The notes: generated by a model from the letters alone, not told the origin. DNA of 64,000 bases from JAGNNV01 sp031392925 (GCA_031392925.1 JANMVV010000049.1:1-64000), one strand, 5' to 3'; positions 30,863 through 38,645 are shown, counted from the stretch's first letter. Program-made: numbers and translations.

Positions 30863-30908
30863 GGCGCGCCAGGCGCGCCTTTTTTTGGCCTGGGGCGCTG
30901 GGCGCCCC
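30863..30908. other. Two GC-rich hairpins in the selD-atpH spacer
   Basis: The 118-nt spacer holds GGCGCGCC-A-GGCGCGCC (30863-30879; folds as a 6-bp stem with 5-nt loop) followed on the plus strand by seven T (30880-30886), and a perfect 7-bp stem GGGGCGC/GCGCCCC (30892-30898 with 30902-30908, loop 3 nt). In plus orientation the first looks like an intrinsic terminator, but no plus-strand gene precedes it. In the minus-strand transcript these hairpins lie in the atpH leader. Confidence 0.6.
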
Positions 30909-30951
30909 CTTGGGACGGTCGTAACTTTTCGGACGCCTAGCGGACAGGATA

Positions 30952-31992
30952 TCACGCGCGAAGGACGATTCTCCCCCGGCTGGTGGCGACAACCCGCCCT
31001 ATCCGGCGCGCATCCTTGAGCTCAAGGAGCAGGGCCTCGGCGCGGTCCTCCGGCACGCTTAGCAACAACCCCCCGGAAGTCTGGGGATCGTAGGCCAGGG
31101 TCACCAGGGCCGGGTCTATCCCGCTGTCCTGTTCCACCTTTTCCGCAAACTGCCGCCGGTTTGCTTTCAGGCCGCCGGATTGGCTGTCTTCGGCGAGGTT
31201 TCTGGCACCCGGCAACAGGGGCAAGGCAAGAGGCTCGATCTCGAGGCCGACCCCGCTTTCGCGGGCGATCCCGAGCCCGTGTCCAACCAGGCCAAAGCCC
31301 GTGATGTCCGTGGCCGCGTGGGCCTGGTAGCGGCGCGCGAGCTCCGCCGGGATTCGGTTGAGCCGCGACATGCTCGCGGTGGATGCGACGACCGATTCTT
31401 CCGGCGCCCGACCATTCTTCTGCGCGGTGGCGATGACCCCGGTGCCGAGTGCCTTGGTCAGAACGAGAATGTCCCCGGCCTTGGCGCCTGCGTTGGTCAG
31501 GAGGGCCGCTTCCTCCACGATTCCGGTGATGGCATAGCCGAACTTGATCTCGGGATCGCGCACGGTATGCCCCCCGAGGAGGGCACACCCGGCCTCCTTG
31601 AGCTTCAAGGCTCCGCCCCTGAAGATGGCCGCGGTCCATTCCGGCGGGAAGTCCTGGTCGGGAATGGCCGCGATGGAAAGCGCGGTGAGCGGCCTTCCGC
31701 CCATGGCGTAGACGTCCGAGAGCGCATTGGCGGCGGCAATCGCTCCATACGCCTCCGGGTCATCCACCACCGGGGTGAAGAAGTCGACGGTTTGAACCAG
31801 CAGGGTTCCGTTGTCAAGACGATAGATTCCCGCGTCGTCGCCGGTTCGATAGTCGACGAGAACGCGGGGGTCGTTAGTGCGGGGGAGTTCGCCCAGGACC
31901 TGGGCGAGTTCGGCAGGGCCGAGCTTGCTCGCTCAACCGGCGCTCTTGACTCGCTCGGTGAGCCTGAGAATCCTTTGTCGCTCGTCGGTCAT
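30952..31992 (-). CDS. selD: Selenophosphate synthetase SelD, selenocysteine-containing (UGA at codon 20)
   Basis: Makes selenophosphate from selenide and ATP, the Se donor for selenocysteine. From the ATG at 31992 the frame runs through one TGA (31933-31935) to the stop at 30952: 346 aa with Sec20, essentially the E. coli length (347). Sec20 is in the catalytic-Cys position, shown by Lys three residues later (UASK, matching the Cys-x-x-Lys of the family). ATP-binding features follow: YRTGDDAGIY, VQTVDFFTP, ANALSDVYAMGG and LGGHTVRDPE. A caller treating TGA as stop would start at 31770 and lose the catalytic N-terminus. No Shine-Dalgarno sequence is obvious. It follows the bactofilin gene by 19 nt. 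Confidence 0.9.
31904..31935 (-). promoter_or_regulatory. Putative bacterial SECIS hairpin with its UGA codon
   Basis: Directly after the in-frame UGA (complement of 31933-31935) the transcript can fold: outer stem GCGAG/CTCGC (31928-31932 with 31904-31908), an inner bulge, upper stem TCGGC/GCCGA (31918-31922 with 31910-31914) and a small CCU apical loop. Bacterial SECIS elements lie just downstream of the UGA within the coding region and bind SelB. The position fits; the loop lacks a clear G/GU, so the fold is tentative. Confidence 0.55.
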
Positions 31993-32010
31993 TGTTGTAT
32001 GGTTTCTTAT

Positions 32011-32016
32011 ATTATA
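32011..32016 (-). promoter_or_regulatory. Possible -10 element before selD
   Basis: A perfect TATAAT on the minus strand overlaps the bactofilin stop codon, 19 nt upstream of the selD ATG. No good -35 is seen at the right distance, so this may be chance or a weak internal promoter. Confidence 0.25.
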
Positions 32017-32362
32017 GGTCTTTGGAGCCCACGTCGGTCTGCCCGGCCAGGCTCGCTCCCTCCTCGACGACGAGACGCGGCGAATCCAGGGTGGCTTCGA
32101 CGCGCGCGCCGGCGAGGATCTCGATGCGGTCGCGGGCATGCACGTGTCCCCGTACCCGACCACGGATTGAAACAACGCCGCAGTCGATCTCGGCCTCCAC
32201 GAACCCGTGCTCGCCGATGACCAGCATGTTGTCCGAGACGATGCGCCCGCGGACGATGCCATCGATCCGGAAGGTGTCGCGGAAACGGAGTTCTCCGACG
32301 AACTCCGTGCCCTGGTCGATGAACCCGTTCAGATTCTCGGAGAAGAACGATGGCCGCGACAT
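32012..32362 (-). CDS. Bactofilin family cytoskeletal protein
   Basis: 116 aa with the repetitive beta-helix pattern of bactofilins: FIDQGTEFVGELRF, then short strands with alternating hydrophobic residues and Gly turns (IDGIVRGRIVSDNMLVIGE cut over turns, VVSIRGRVRGHVHARDRIEI). Bactofilins self-assemble into nucleotide-free filaments that position wall enzymes or ParABS components. Here it lies 12 nt after parB, matching the known link between bactofilins and ParAB in some bacteria. ATG start. Confidence 0.88.
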   Translation of the reverse strand: MSRPSFFSENLNGFIDQGTEFVGELRFRDTFRIDGIVRGRIVSDNMLVIGEHGFVEAEIDCGVVSIRGRVRGHVHARDRIEILAGARVEATLDSPRLVVEEGASLAGQTDVGSKDL

Positions 32363-32374
32363 TCGTTTTCCTTC

Positions 32375-33250
32375 CTAACCCCGGGTGATCCAGAGGTAGA
32401 GCCGGTTCAGTTCCGCCTCATTGTCGAAGGCGATTCGGATCTCTCCCTTGCCACGCTTGCGCGTGATTTCCACCCGGGCTCCGAGCTTCGCCCTCAGTTT
32501 CTCTTCGGCGGCGCGCGTGTTCGCGTCCACCTTTCGGACCTTCTGGGTCTTTGGATTCCTGGTGGCCTGGACCCGCGCTTCGACCTGACGTACCGACAAG
32601 CCCTGCTTGATCGCGAGAGCCGCGAGGTCGCGGAGAACCGACTGATCCTCGACGGCCAGAAGCGCGCGGGCGTGCCCGGCGGAGAGCGTGCCCCGCTGCA
32701 CTTCCTCTCGCACTTCGGCCGGGAGGCGCAGAAGGCGAATGGTGTTCGCGACCGTGGCCCGATCCTTCCCCACCTTTGAGGCGAGCGCCTCCTGGGTCAG
32801 GCCGAGTTCGTCCTGCAGTCTACGAAGAGCCTGGGCCTCCTCGATCGGTGTCAGTTCCTCGCGCTGGATGTTCTCGACGAGTGCGAACTCGAGGACTCTG
32901 TCGTCGGCGACGTTTCGAACCACCGCGGGAATCGTGGCAAGCCCTAACTTCTGGGCGGCGCGGAAGCGCCTCTCCCCGGCGATGATCTGGAACCTTCCGT
33001 TCGCCACCGGACGGACCAGGATGGGCTGGACGACGCCGCTTTCCTGGATCGATCGAGCCAGTTGCTCGAGAGCTTCCGCGCGAACGGTTGTCCTTGGTTG
33101 GCCCGGGTTTGCGTCGATGAGCGAGAGCGGCACCAACGACTCGGCGCCCGCGGATCGGGTGGCGGCTTGGGCCTCGGTGAAGCTCTGTGCCGGAGCCTGT
33201 GGAATGAGGGAGGAAAGTCCTCGTCCAAGCGCGATTCGCTTGACGCTCAC
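32375..33250 (-). CDS. parB: Chromosome partitioning protein ParB
   Basis: 291 aa. CTP-dependent clamp that loads at parS. N-terminal ParA-contact segment with RIALGRGLSSLIP, CTPase/nuclease-like domain with ANPGQPRT and IIAGERRFRAAQ (box II type), NIQREELTPIEEA, a helix-turn-helix (LTQEALASKVGKDRATVAN), and a C-terminal dimer domain. GTG start overlapping the parA stop (GTGA). Confidence 0.97.
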   Translation of the reverse strand: MSVKRIALGRGLSSLIPQAPAQSFTEAQAATRSAGAESLVPLSLIDANPGQPRTTVRAEALEQLARSIQESGVVQPILVRPVANGRFQIIAGERRFRAAQKLGLATIPAVVRNVADDRVLEFALVENIQREELTPIEEAQALRRLQDELGLTQEALASKVGKDRATVANTIRLLRLPAEVREEVQRGTLSAGHARALLAVEDQSVLRDLAALAIKQGLSVRQVEARVQATRNPKTQKVRKVDANTRAAEEKLRAKLGARVEITRKRGKGEIRIAFDNEAELNRLYLWITRG

Positions 33251-34014
33251 GGGTGCCCCCCACTCTCGGTTCGATTCAGGACTTCCCGGGCGAGATTCAG
33301 ATAGCACTCGCTGGCGCGCGACTTGATGTCGTAAAGAATCACCGGCTTTCCGAAGCTCGGCGCTTCAGCCAACCGAATGCTTCTGGGGATCGTGGTCTTG
33401 AACACCTGATCTCCAAGGTGGGCGCGTACATCCGCCGACACCTGCTGAGACAGGTTGGTCCGTTCGTCCGCCATGGTCAGCAGCACACCCTCGAGGGCGA
33501 CCTTGGGGTTGAGCGCGACCCGGATTCGGTCGAGGGTCCCAAGAAAGGCGCCGAGACCCTCCAGCGCGAAGTACTCGCATTGGATGGGCACGAGCACGGA
33601 GTCTGCCGCGGTCAGGGCGTTCACCGCGAGCAGCCCGAGGCTTGGCGGCGTGTCAAGAAGTATGAAGTCGTAGGCGGCGCGGACCGTGTCGACGGCGACA
33701 CGAAGGCGAAACTCGCGATCCTCCCCGGCGGCCAACTCGACCTCGAGACCCGCCAGATCCGGGTCGGATTGGATGACTTGGAGATACTCCAGGGGGGTCC
33801 TGGCCGATGGCGGAAGACTGGCACCCGAAAAAAGGGCTTCGTAGAGCCCGGCGGCCTTCTCGAGGCCGAAGCCGGAGGTCAGATTTCCCTGGGGGTCGAG
33901 ATCGATGGCCAACACGCGCTTCTCGGCCACCGCGAGGCTCGCGGCCAGATTGATGGCGGTGGTGGTCTTGCCGACCCCTCCTTTTTGATTTGCTATCGCG
34001 ATGACGCGGGCCAT
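33247..34014 (-). CDS. parA: Chromosome partitioning ATPase ParA/Soj
   Basis: 255 aa with deviant Walker A KGGVGKTT near the N-terminus, LDPQGNLT (Walker A') and the Walker B block FILLDTPPSLG. It moves ParB-parS complexes over the nucleoid. ATG start; 36 nt downstream of the rsmG stop, whose codon is part of a parS site. Confidence 0.97.
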   Translation of the reverse strand: MARVIAIANQKGGVGKTTTAINLAASLAVAEKRVLAIDLDPQGNLTSGFGLEKAAGLYEALFSGASLPPSARTPLEYLQVIQSDPDLAGLEVELAAGEDREFRLRVAVDTVRAAYDFILLDTPPSLGLLAVNALTAADSVLVPIQCEYFALEGLGAFLGTLDRIRVALNPKVALEGVLLTMADERTNLSQQVSADVRAHLGDQVFKTTIPRSIRLAEAPSFGKPVILYDIKSRASECYLNLAREVLNRTESGGHP

Positions 34015-34046
34015 TGAAATCTCAGAATAGCATCCGCGCCATGTCG

Positions 34047-34062
34047 CGTTTCACGTGAAACA
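34047..34062. promoter_or_regulatory. parS centromere site
   Basis: CGTTTCACGTGAAACA matches the universal parS palindrome (TGTTTCACGTGAAACA) at 15 of 16 positions; only the first base differs. It lies just upstream of parA and includes the stop codon of rsmG. ParB should load here. The location within 4.5 kb of the putative origin is typical. Confidence 0.93.
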
Positions 34063-34584
34063 TCGGCGCTGGACGGTCGAGCCTGCGGGTAGGCGAAGCG
34101 TCTCGGCGCCGGGTAGTTCGGGCCCGCCAAAGACGAGCACGGAGCCCCCGGGTGCCAGGAGGGGCCGGAGCGCCCCGGGGTCGAGACCCACTGCGCGCAT
34201 AGTCACGGTCGCCGCCTTTGGGCCCCGATACTCGTCGCTTCGTTCCCGCCTTACGGTCACGTTCTGGACGTTCATTTCGCGCACGGCATCGCGGAGGAAC
34301 GCCCATCGCTTGGCGCGAGGCTCCAGAAGCGTGAACTCGAGGTCCGGCCGAAGTGCGGCCAGAATCAATCCGGGAGAGCCATTTCCAGAGCCGACATCGA
34401 CTACGGGATTCGAAAGAAGGCCCTCTGCCCCTAGTATTGGCCGGATGAGCGTATGGAACGCTTCTTCCTCGCTCTGAGCCCCGGTCAGGTTGACCTTTGG
34501 CGACCAGTGACGGAGGCAGGCCAGGTATCGGCCAAGTCGCGTTCTTGCGTCGTCGTCTTGTACCGCAAGCAGTCCTTTAAACAC
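34051..34584 (-). CDS. rsmG: 16S rRNA (guanine527-N7)-methyltransferase RsmG
   Basis: 177 aa from GTG at 34584 (GGAAG upstream); the open frame extends to 34692 but that part overlaps yidC. Methylates G527 of 16S with SAM. Family blocks: LRHWSPKVNLTGAQSEEEA, the SAM motif VVDVGSGNGSPGL, and RAVGLDPGALRPL. Shorter than E. coli RsmG (207 aa) at the C-terminus. Its TGA stop lies inside the parS palindrome, so the parS constrains the last codons (Cys-Phe-Thr). Confidence 0.92.
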   Translation of the reverse strand: MFKGLLAVQDDDARTRLGRYLACLRHWSPKVNLTGAQSEEEAFHTLIRPILGAEGLLSNPVVDVGSGNGSPGLILAALRPDLEFTLLEPRAKRWAFLRDAVREMNVQNVTVRRERSDEYRGPKAATVTMRAVGLDPGALRPLLAPGGSVLVFGGPELPGAETLRLPAGSTVQRRCFT

Positions 34585-34603
34585 TCTCTGGCTTCCGGCC
34601 GCG

Positions 34604-36250
34604 TCAGGGATTGGCCTTGGCTCTGGGAAAGAGGTGCGGGGCGAAGTACATCGCAAGGGCCTGCTGGGACATAGCGACCAGATTCGAAACAAACCAGTAG
34701 AGGTTCAGTCCGGCGGGCGCCCACGCGAACATTCCGGAAAAGATGATGGGCATTAGCATCATCATCCTCTGCTGTGCAGGATCCACCGCGGGCGCCGGCA
34801 TCAGTCGCTGCATGGCGATCATGGACAGACCGGACAGGAGCGGTGTGATGAACAGTGGATCCTTGAGGCTCAAATCCGGGATCCAGAAGAAGGGCGCGCC
34901 CTTGAGGTCGACCGAGATGTCGAGCATGCGGTAGAAGGCGAATAGGAAGGGCATGGTGAGGAGGGTCGGAAGGCAACCCGCCGCGGTCTGCCGAACCATG
35001 TCGATGCCGTTCTTCTCGTAGACCTCGGCGATCTCCTGCTGCATCTGCTGCCTCTTTGGATCAGTCAGGGAAAGCCTCTTGTATCGTTCCTGAACCGCCC
35101 GAATCTGCGGCCCGACCTTGGCCATCTTCGCGGAGGAGAGAATGGCGTAATGCCGGAGCGGAGAGAGAGCAATGCCTATTCCGATGGTCAGCAGGATGAT
35201 GGCGACGCCGTAGTTGCCCACGCGGGCGTTCACTGCGCGCAGCGCCCGCGTCAGCGGCACGACAATGGGGCCGAGCCAGCTTCCGACCGGCACAACCTTC
35301 TCGACGCCCATCCCCAGCGACTGAAGGCGGTCGTAGTCCTTAGCACCCACGGTCAGGGCAACGGGAGGCGGCACAAGGAGTTGCACGTGTGTCTCCTTTC
35401 CGTCGACAAGGGCGCTGGCGGTGGCCTCGACGGGTGCGCCGTCCTCTCTCGTCATGATCACGGCGAAGTACTTGTTCTCCACACCGACGAGTTTCGCCCT
35501 GATGCTGCGCGGCGACACCAGGCCGGTTGGCGGCAACCTGACCTCCGTGCCGCCCTCGTCGATTTCGACAACGTCTGGTGGAAGGTAACCTCGGAGGCTG
35601 CGCTCGTCCTCCGAGGGCTGGCCGAATCCGGGACCCCAATACAGCAGCGTGGGAACCGCGACGCCTTTCTCCCGGACCGTCGCCTCGATTCGAAACGCCC
35701 GGCCGCCCTTGATGGCCTGAACCGTCTTCGTGACTTCCAGGGTTCCGTCCGAGAACGCAAACCGCGCACCCTTCTCGCCACCGACGTTTAGCTCGGTCGA
35801 CTCGAACAGCGCTTCCCGAATCCTGGCGTCCACGTCCTCGCGTCCGGTGATCAAATCCAGGGGACCGGGGGCCGGGTTTCCTCCCGGGTGGGCTTCCACC
35901 GGCTTTCCCCGCTGATCCTTGTAGTCGAGGAGCTTCCATGAGAGAAGCCGCGCTCCCTTCGAACTGAACGCTATTTCGGCGTCCTTGAAGGTGAGCTCCA
36001 CGCGGCGCTCTTCTCCGGTCACTATCACCGCTGCCGGGACGGGGGCGAGGCGCGGTGCTGCGTCCTTCGCATGGTTCGCGGGCGAGGGCTGGAGGGCGGG
36101 GCTTGCGGCGGTAACCTTTTGGGTCGGCGGGGGCGCGCTCTGCGCGGCTATCGCCGCGGGCTGCGGGTAACGCGAGTTGGTCCACATCCGAAAGCCCAGC
36201 AGAACGGCAAACGACAGTGCGAAGGCCAGGATCAAACGTCTTTCTTCCAT
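34604..36250 (-). CDS. yidC: Membrane protein insertase YidC
   Basis: 548 aa, long Gram-negative type: an N-terminal membrane segment (ILAFALSFAVLLGF), a large periplasmic beta domain (about 60-345) and the conserved five-segment insertase core (YGVAIILLTIGIGIALSPL through the C-terminus), ending in a basic tail FPRAKANP. Inserts membrane proteins alone or with SecYEG. The ATG at 36250 was chosen because MEERRLIL matches the family's cytosolic start. 40 nt after yidD. Confidence 0.96.
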   Translation of the reverse strand: MEERRLILAFALSFAVLLGFRMWTNSRYPQPAAIAAQSAPPPTQKVTAASPALQPSPANHAKDAAPRLAPVPAAVIVTGEERRVELTFKDAEIAFSSKGARLLSWKLLDYKDQRGKPVEAHPGGNPAPGPLDLITGREDVDARIREALFESTELNVGGEKGARFAFSDGTLEVTKTVQAIKGGRAFRIEATVREKGVAVPTLLYWGPGFGQPSEDERSLRGYLPPDVVEIDEGGTEVRLPPTGLVSPRSIRAKLVGVENKYFAVIMTREDGAPVEATASALVDGKETHVQLLVPPPVALTVGAKDYDRLQSLGMGVEKVVPVGSWLGPIVVPLTRALRAVNARVGNYGVAIILLTIGIGIALSPLRHYAILSSAKMAKVGPQIRAVQERYKRLSLTDPKRQQMQQEIAEVYEKNGIDMVRQTAAGCLPTLLTMPFLFAFYRMLDISVDLKGAPFFWIPDLSLKDPLFITPLLSGLSMIAMQRLMPAPAVDPAQQRMMMLMPIIFSGMFAWAPAGLNLYWFVSNLVAMSQQALAMYFAPHLFPRAKANP

Positions 36251-36290
36251 TGTTCTTCTTTCTCGCTTCCGACCGTTCTCTATTCGCGTC

Positions 36291-36536
36291 TCAGGGTACG
36301 GGGTCAAATCCTGCGCCGCCAAACGGCCGACACCGCAGGATTCGGCGGAAACCTAGATAGGCGCCGCGCGCTCCGTGTTTGACCAGGGCCTCGCGCGCAT
36401 ACTGACTGCATGAGGGTTCGAATCGACAACTCCCCAGAAAGAACGGGGAGAGGACAGTCTTGTAGGCGTCAATGCACAGGATGAGAGCGGCGACCAGGGT
36501 GCTTTCCGGCCGCGATCGCTTTTGAGAGGGCTTCAT
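36291..36536 (-). CDS. yidD: Membrane protein insertion efficiency factor YidD
   Basis: 81 aa from ATG at 36536. Has the family core IDAYKTVLSPFFLGSCRF, the cysteine motif PSCSQYA and RCRPFGGAGFDPVP. A small inner-membrane-associated protein assisting YidC-dependent insertion. It overlaps the 3' end of rnpA by 68 nt in another frame, as in several bacteria. Confidence 0.92.
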   Translation of the reverse strand: MKPSQKRSRPESTLVAALILCIDAYKTVLSPFFLGSCRFEPSCSQYAREALVKHGARGAYLGFRRILRCRPFGGAGFDPVP

Positions 36537-36852
36537 CCAAGACGCTTCCTGCTTCTGCGGACGACAGTTCCGCAAACCCGGGCTTCAGGTTGAAGACTAT
36601 GTCATAGGGGGTCGCGCCCATCGTAGTCTGTCGGTAGTGCTCGCGGACGAGGCGACGGGCCCGATTTCTCCGCACCGAATCGCCCACCTTCACGGGAGCG
36701 GAAATTCCTATGCGCCCCGACCCGCTCGCCGGGACGATGACGACGGTGAGAAGCGGGGTCGTTCCGCGACTGCCGGCCTTCAGAATGGTTCCAAACTCGT
36801 CACTCTTCCGGATTCGGCGGTCCCGGCCGAAGCGGGCGCTACCTGGGGACAT
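36469..36852 (-). CDS. rnpA: Ribonuclease P protein component
   Basis: 127 aa, ATG start. Basic protein partnering RNase P RNA in tRNA 5' maturation. Shows RRIRKSDEFGTILKAGSRG near the start and the RNR-type motif VRRNRARRLVREHYRQ. It lies 50 nt after rpmH, the usual rpmH-rnpA-yidD-yidC order next to the origin. Confidence 0.95.
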   Translation of the reverse strand: MSPGSARFGRDRRIRKSDEFGTILKAGSRGTTPLLTVVIVPASGSGRIGISAPVKVGDSVRRNRARRLVREHYRQTTMGATPYDIVFNLKPGFAELSSAEAGSVLDEALSKAIAAGKHPGRRSHPVH

Positions 36853-36902
36853 GAACAGTCTCCGTCCGCCGCTCGGCAGGGTTCCCCTGGGGCGGCCGGT
36901 TC

Positions 36903-37037
36903 CTAGGCGCCGAGGCGCTGCCTTCCCTTGGCGCGGCGTCTCTTGATCACCAGTCTCCCGCCGCGCGATCTCATGCGGACGAGGAAGCCGTGAGTCCTTC
37001 TTCTGCGACGATTGTTCGGCTGGAACGTTCTCTTCAC
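36903..37037 (-). CDS. rpmH: 50S ribosomal protein L34
   Basis: 44 aa, below common ORF cutoffs. Reads MKRTFQPNNRRRRRTHGF..., with the L34 core GFLVRMRSRGGRLVIKRRR and ending RQRLGA. GTG start at 37035-37037 with AAGGGA about 11 nt upstream. Length and sequence are typical of L34. First gene of the minus-strand run facing away from dnaA. Confidence 0.96.
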   Translation of the reverse strand: MKRTFQPNNRRRRRTHGFLVRMRSRGGRLVIKRRRAKGRQRLGA

Positions 37038-37073
37038 TGTTTCTGGAATCCCTTGCGAAAAGTAGAACCTGCG

Positions 37074-37102
37074 ATCTTATCGGGTATTGCCTCCATCGTC
37101 AA
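37074..37102 (-). promoter_or_regulatory. Promoter of the rpmH-rnpA-yidD-yidC run
   Basis: On the minus strand TTGACG (complement of 37097-37102), a 17-nt spacer and TAAGAT (complement of 37074-37079). The predicted start is about 30 nt upstream of the rpmH GTG. Matches to sigma70 consensus are 5/6 and 4/6. Confidence 0.5.
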
Positions 37103-37163
37103 AACGAGCCGTTTTTAGGAGGTGGTTCGCGCGGGCCGGCGTGTTATGGTTGACACCTCTCGC

Positions 37164-37204
37164 GGGGCAACTTCTTGCCCGATACCGAGCCTGATTTCAG
37201 GGCT
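37164..37204 (+). other. Tandem hairpins in the dnaA leader
   Basis: GGGCAA-CTTC-TTGCCC (37164-37179) is a perfect 6-bp stem with a four-base loop. Six bases on, GAGCCTGA-TT-TCAGGGCTC (37186-37204) forms a second stem with one bulged base. Both lie 55-95 nt before the dnaA ATG. A -35-like TTGACA occurs at 37149-37154 but lacks a convincing -10, so the dnaA promoter is not located. No consensus DnaA box is present in this 221-nt rpmH-dnaA spacer. Confidence 0.45.
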
Positions 37205-37258
37205 CTCTGGTTGATCCGGTAACCCACTCTTTCTGACGATGCGCCTGGTTTCTATTCG

Positions 37259-38548
37259 ATGACCGTTTGGGATCGTGTTCTGGATCTTGTGGAGAAGGAG
37301 GGCCGCGTCAGCTCCCACTCCTTCGTCACCTGGTTCAGGCCCACGGCCTTTCGCGCCTTCGACGGATCGGTGCTGTCCGTCAGCGTCCCGAGCGCGCCCT
37401 TTCGCGATTGGTTCTTGAAGAACTACTCGAGTCTCGTTTCGGAGATGCTCGCAAGCCTCGGCCATGGCTCGGTTCGCCTTCAGTGCGACGTTGAGACCTT
37501 TGGCGTCGTTGAATCACTCCCGGTCATCGAGGCCTCGTCCCTGAACCCGAAGTACACCTTTGAAACCTTCGTGGTCGGCGCCTCGAATCAGATGGCTCAC
37601 GCCGCCGCGAAAGCGGTCGCGGAAGTGCCCTCCAAGTCCTACAACCCCCTTTTCATCTATGGCGGCGTCGGCCTCGGAAAGACCCACCTCCTTCAGGCGA
37701 TCGGGCACTATCTACTCAAACGAAACCCGAAGCTCGCGCTCACCTATGTCTCGAGCGAACACTTCGTCAACGAAGTGGTTTCGGCTATCCGCTACGAGCG
37801 CATCCTTCCTTTCCGTCAGCGATACCGCGCCATTGATGTTCTTATCATCGACGACATCCAGTTTCTCTCGAACAAGGAGCGCTCCCAGGAAGAATTCTTC
37901 CACCTCTTCAACACGCTGTACGAGGCCGGAAAGCAGGTCGTCATCTCCGCCGATGTTCCTCCGAAGATGCTGACCGGCGTTCACGAGCGAATGCAGAGCC
38001 GGTTCTCTTCCGGGATGTCGGCCGATGTGGGTCCTCCCGATATCGAAACCCGGGTGGTGATACTCCAAAGACTCGCGGCCGCCGAGGACATACTCCTTCC
38101 CGACAACGTCGGGCTCTTCGTGGCTTCGAAGGTCCGTTCGAACATCCGGGAACTGGAAGGCGCGTTCAACCGCATCGTGGCCCACGCGAGCCTCCGCGGA
38201 GTCGACATCGACATCGATGTGGCCCAGGCGGCCATGAAAGACCTGATGGACGCGCCGGAAAAACGCCTATCCATCGAAACCGTCCAGAAGTTCGTGGCCG
38301 ACCACTACAAGGTCAAGATCTCCGACCTCAAAGCGCGTAACAATTCGCGGAGCGTCACCATCCCGCGACAGGTGGCCATGTATCTGGCCAAACAACTCAC
38401 CACCTCCTCGCTGCCCGAGATCGGCCGTGGGTTCGGAGGAAAACACCACTCCACCGTCATTCACTCGATCAGAAAGGTCGAGATGGATCGGAAAGCCGAC
38501 AGTGATTTCGACAGGCTGCTCAACAGCCTTATTGCCTCGCTCAAATAG
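37259..38548 (+). CDS. dnaA: Chromosomal replication initiator DnaA
   Basis: 429 aa. Domain I (about 1-75, HSFVTWFRPTAFRAF), a very short linker, AAA+ domain III with Walker A GGVGLGKTH, Walker B VLIIDDIQFLSNK and sensor segments, and DNA-binding domain IV ending in LPEIGRGFGGKHHSTVIHS. E. coli has RDHTT where this protein has KHHST, so two base-contacting positions (Asp433 and Thr435 equivalents) differ. ATG start. The product melts the origin and loads the helicase. Divergent from rpmH, followed by dnaN. Confidence 0.98.
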   Translation: MTVWDRVLDLVEKEGRVSSHSFVTWFRPTAFRAFDGSVLSVSVPSAPFRDWFLKNYSSLVSEMLASLGHGSVRLQCDVETFGVVESLPVIEASSLNPKYTFETFVVGASNQMAHAAAKAVAEVPSKSYNPLFIYGGVGLGKTHLLQAIGHYLLKRNPKLALTYVSSEHFVNEVVSAIRYERILPFRQRYRAIDVLIIDDIQFLSNKERSQEEFFHLFNTLYEAGKQVVISADVPPKMLTGVHERMQSRFSSGMSADVGPPDIETRVVILQRLAAAEDILLPDNVGLFVASKVRSNIRELEGAFNRIVAHASLRGVDIDIDVAQAAMKDLMDAPEKRLSIETVQKFVADHYKVKISDLKARNNSRSVTIPRQVAMYLAKQLTTSSLPEIGRGFGGKHHSTVIHSIRKVEMDRKADSDFDRLLNSLIASLK

Positions 38549-38580
38549 TCTTATCGTCGTGCCTTCTTTTCTTCAACACA

Positions 38581-38610
38581 GAAGGATCCGTCTCTGGTTT
38601 CGGATCCTTC
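38581..38610 (+). terminator. Perfect palindrome after dnaA, possible terminator
   Basis: GAAGGATCCG (38581-38590) and CGGATCCTTC (38601-38610) form a perfect 10-bp stem with a 10-nt loop, 32 nt after the dnaA stop, followed by a broken T-rich stretch (ctcttttct). It may end dnaA transcription. It lies inside the candidate origin, so a replication role is also possible. Confidence 0.5.
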
Positions 38611-38645
38611 AAGACTCTCTTTTCTCCAACACTTCCCGATTGAGA

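Noticed and set aside
30952..31770. selD starting at the internal ATG (272 aa)
   Set aside because: This version lacks the catalytic Cys/Sec and the first ATP-binding motifs that are encoded immediately upstream beyond the in-frame UGA.
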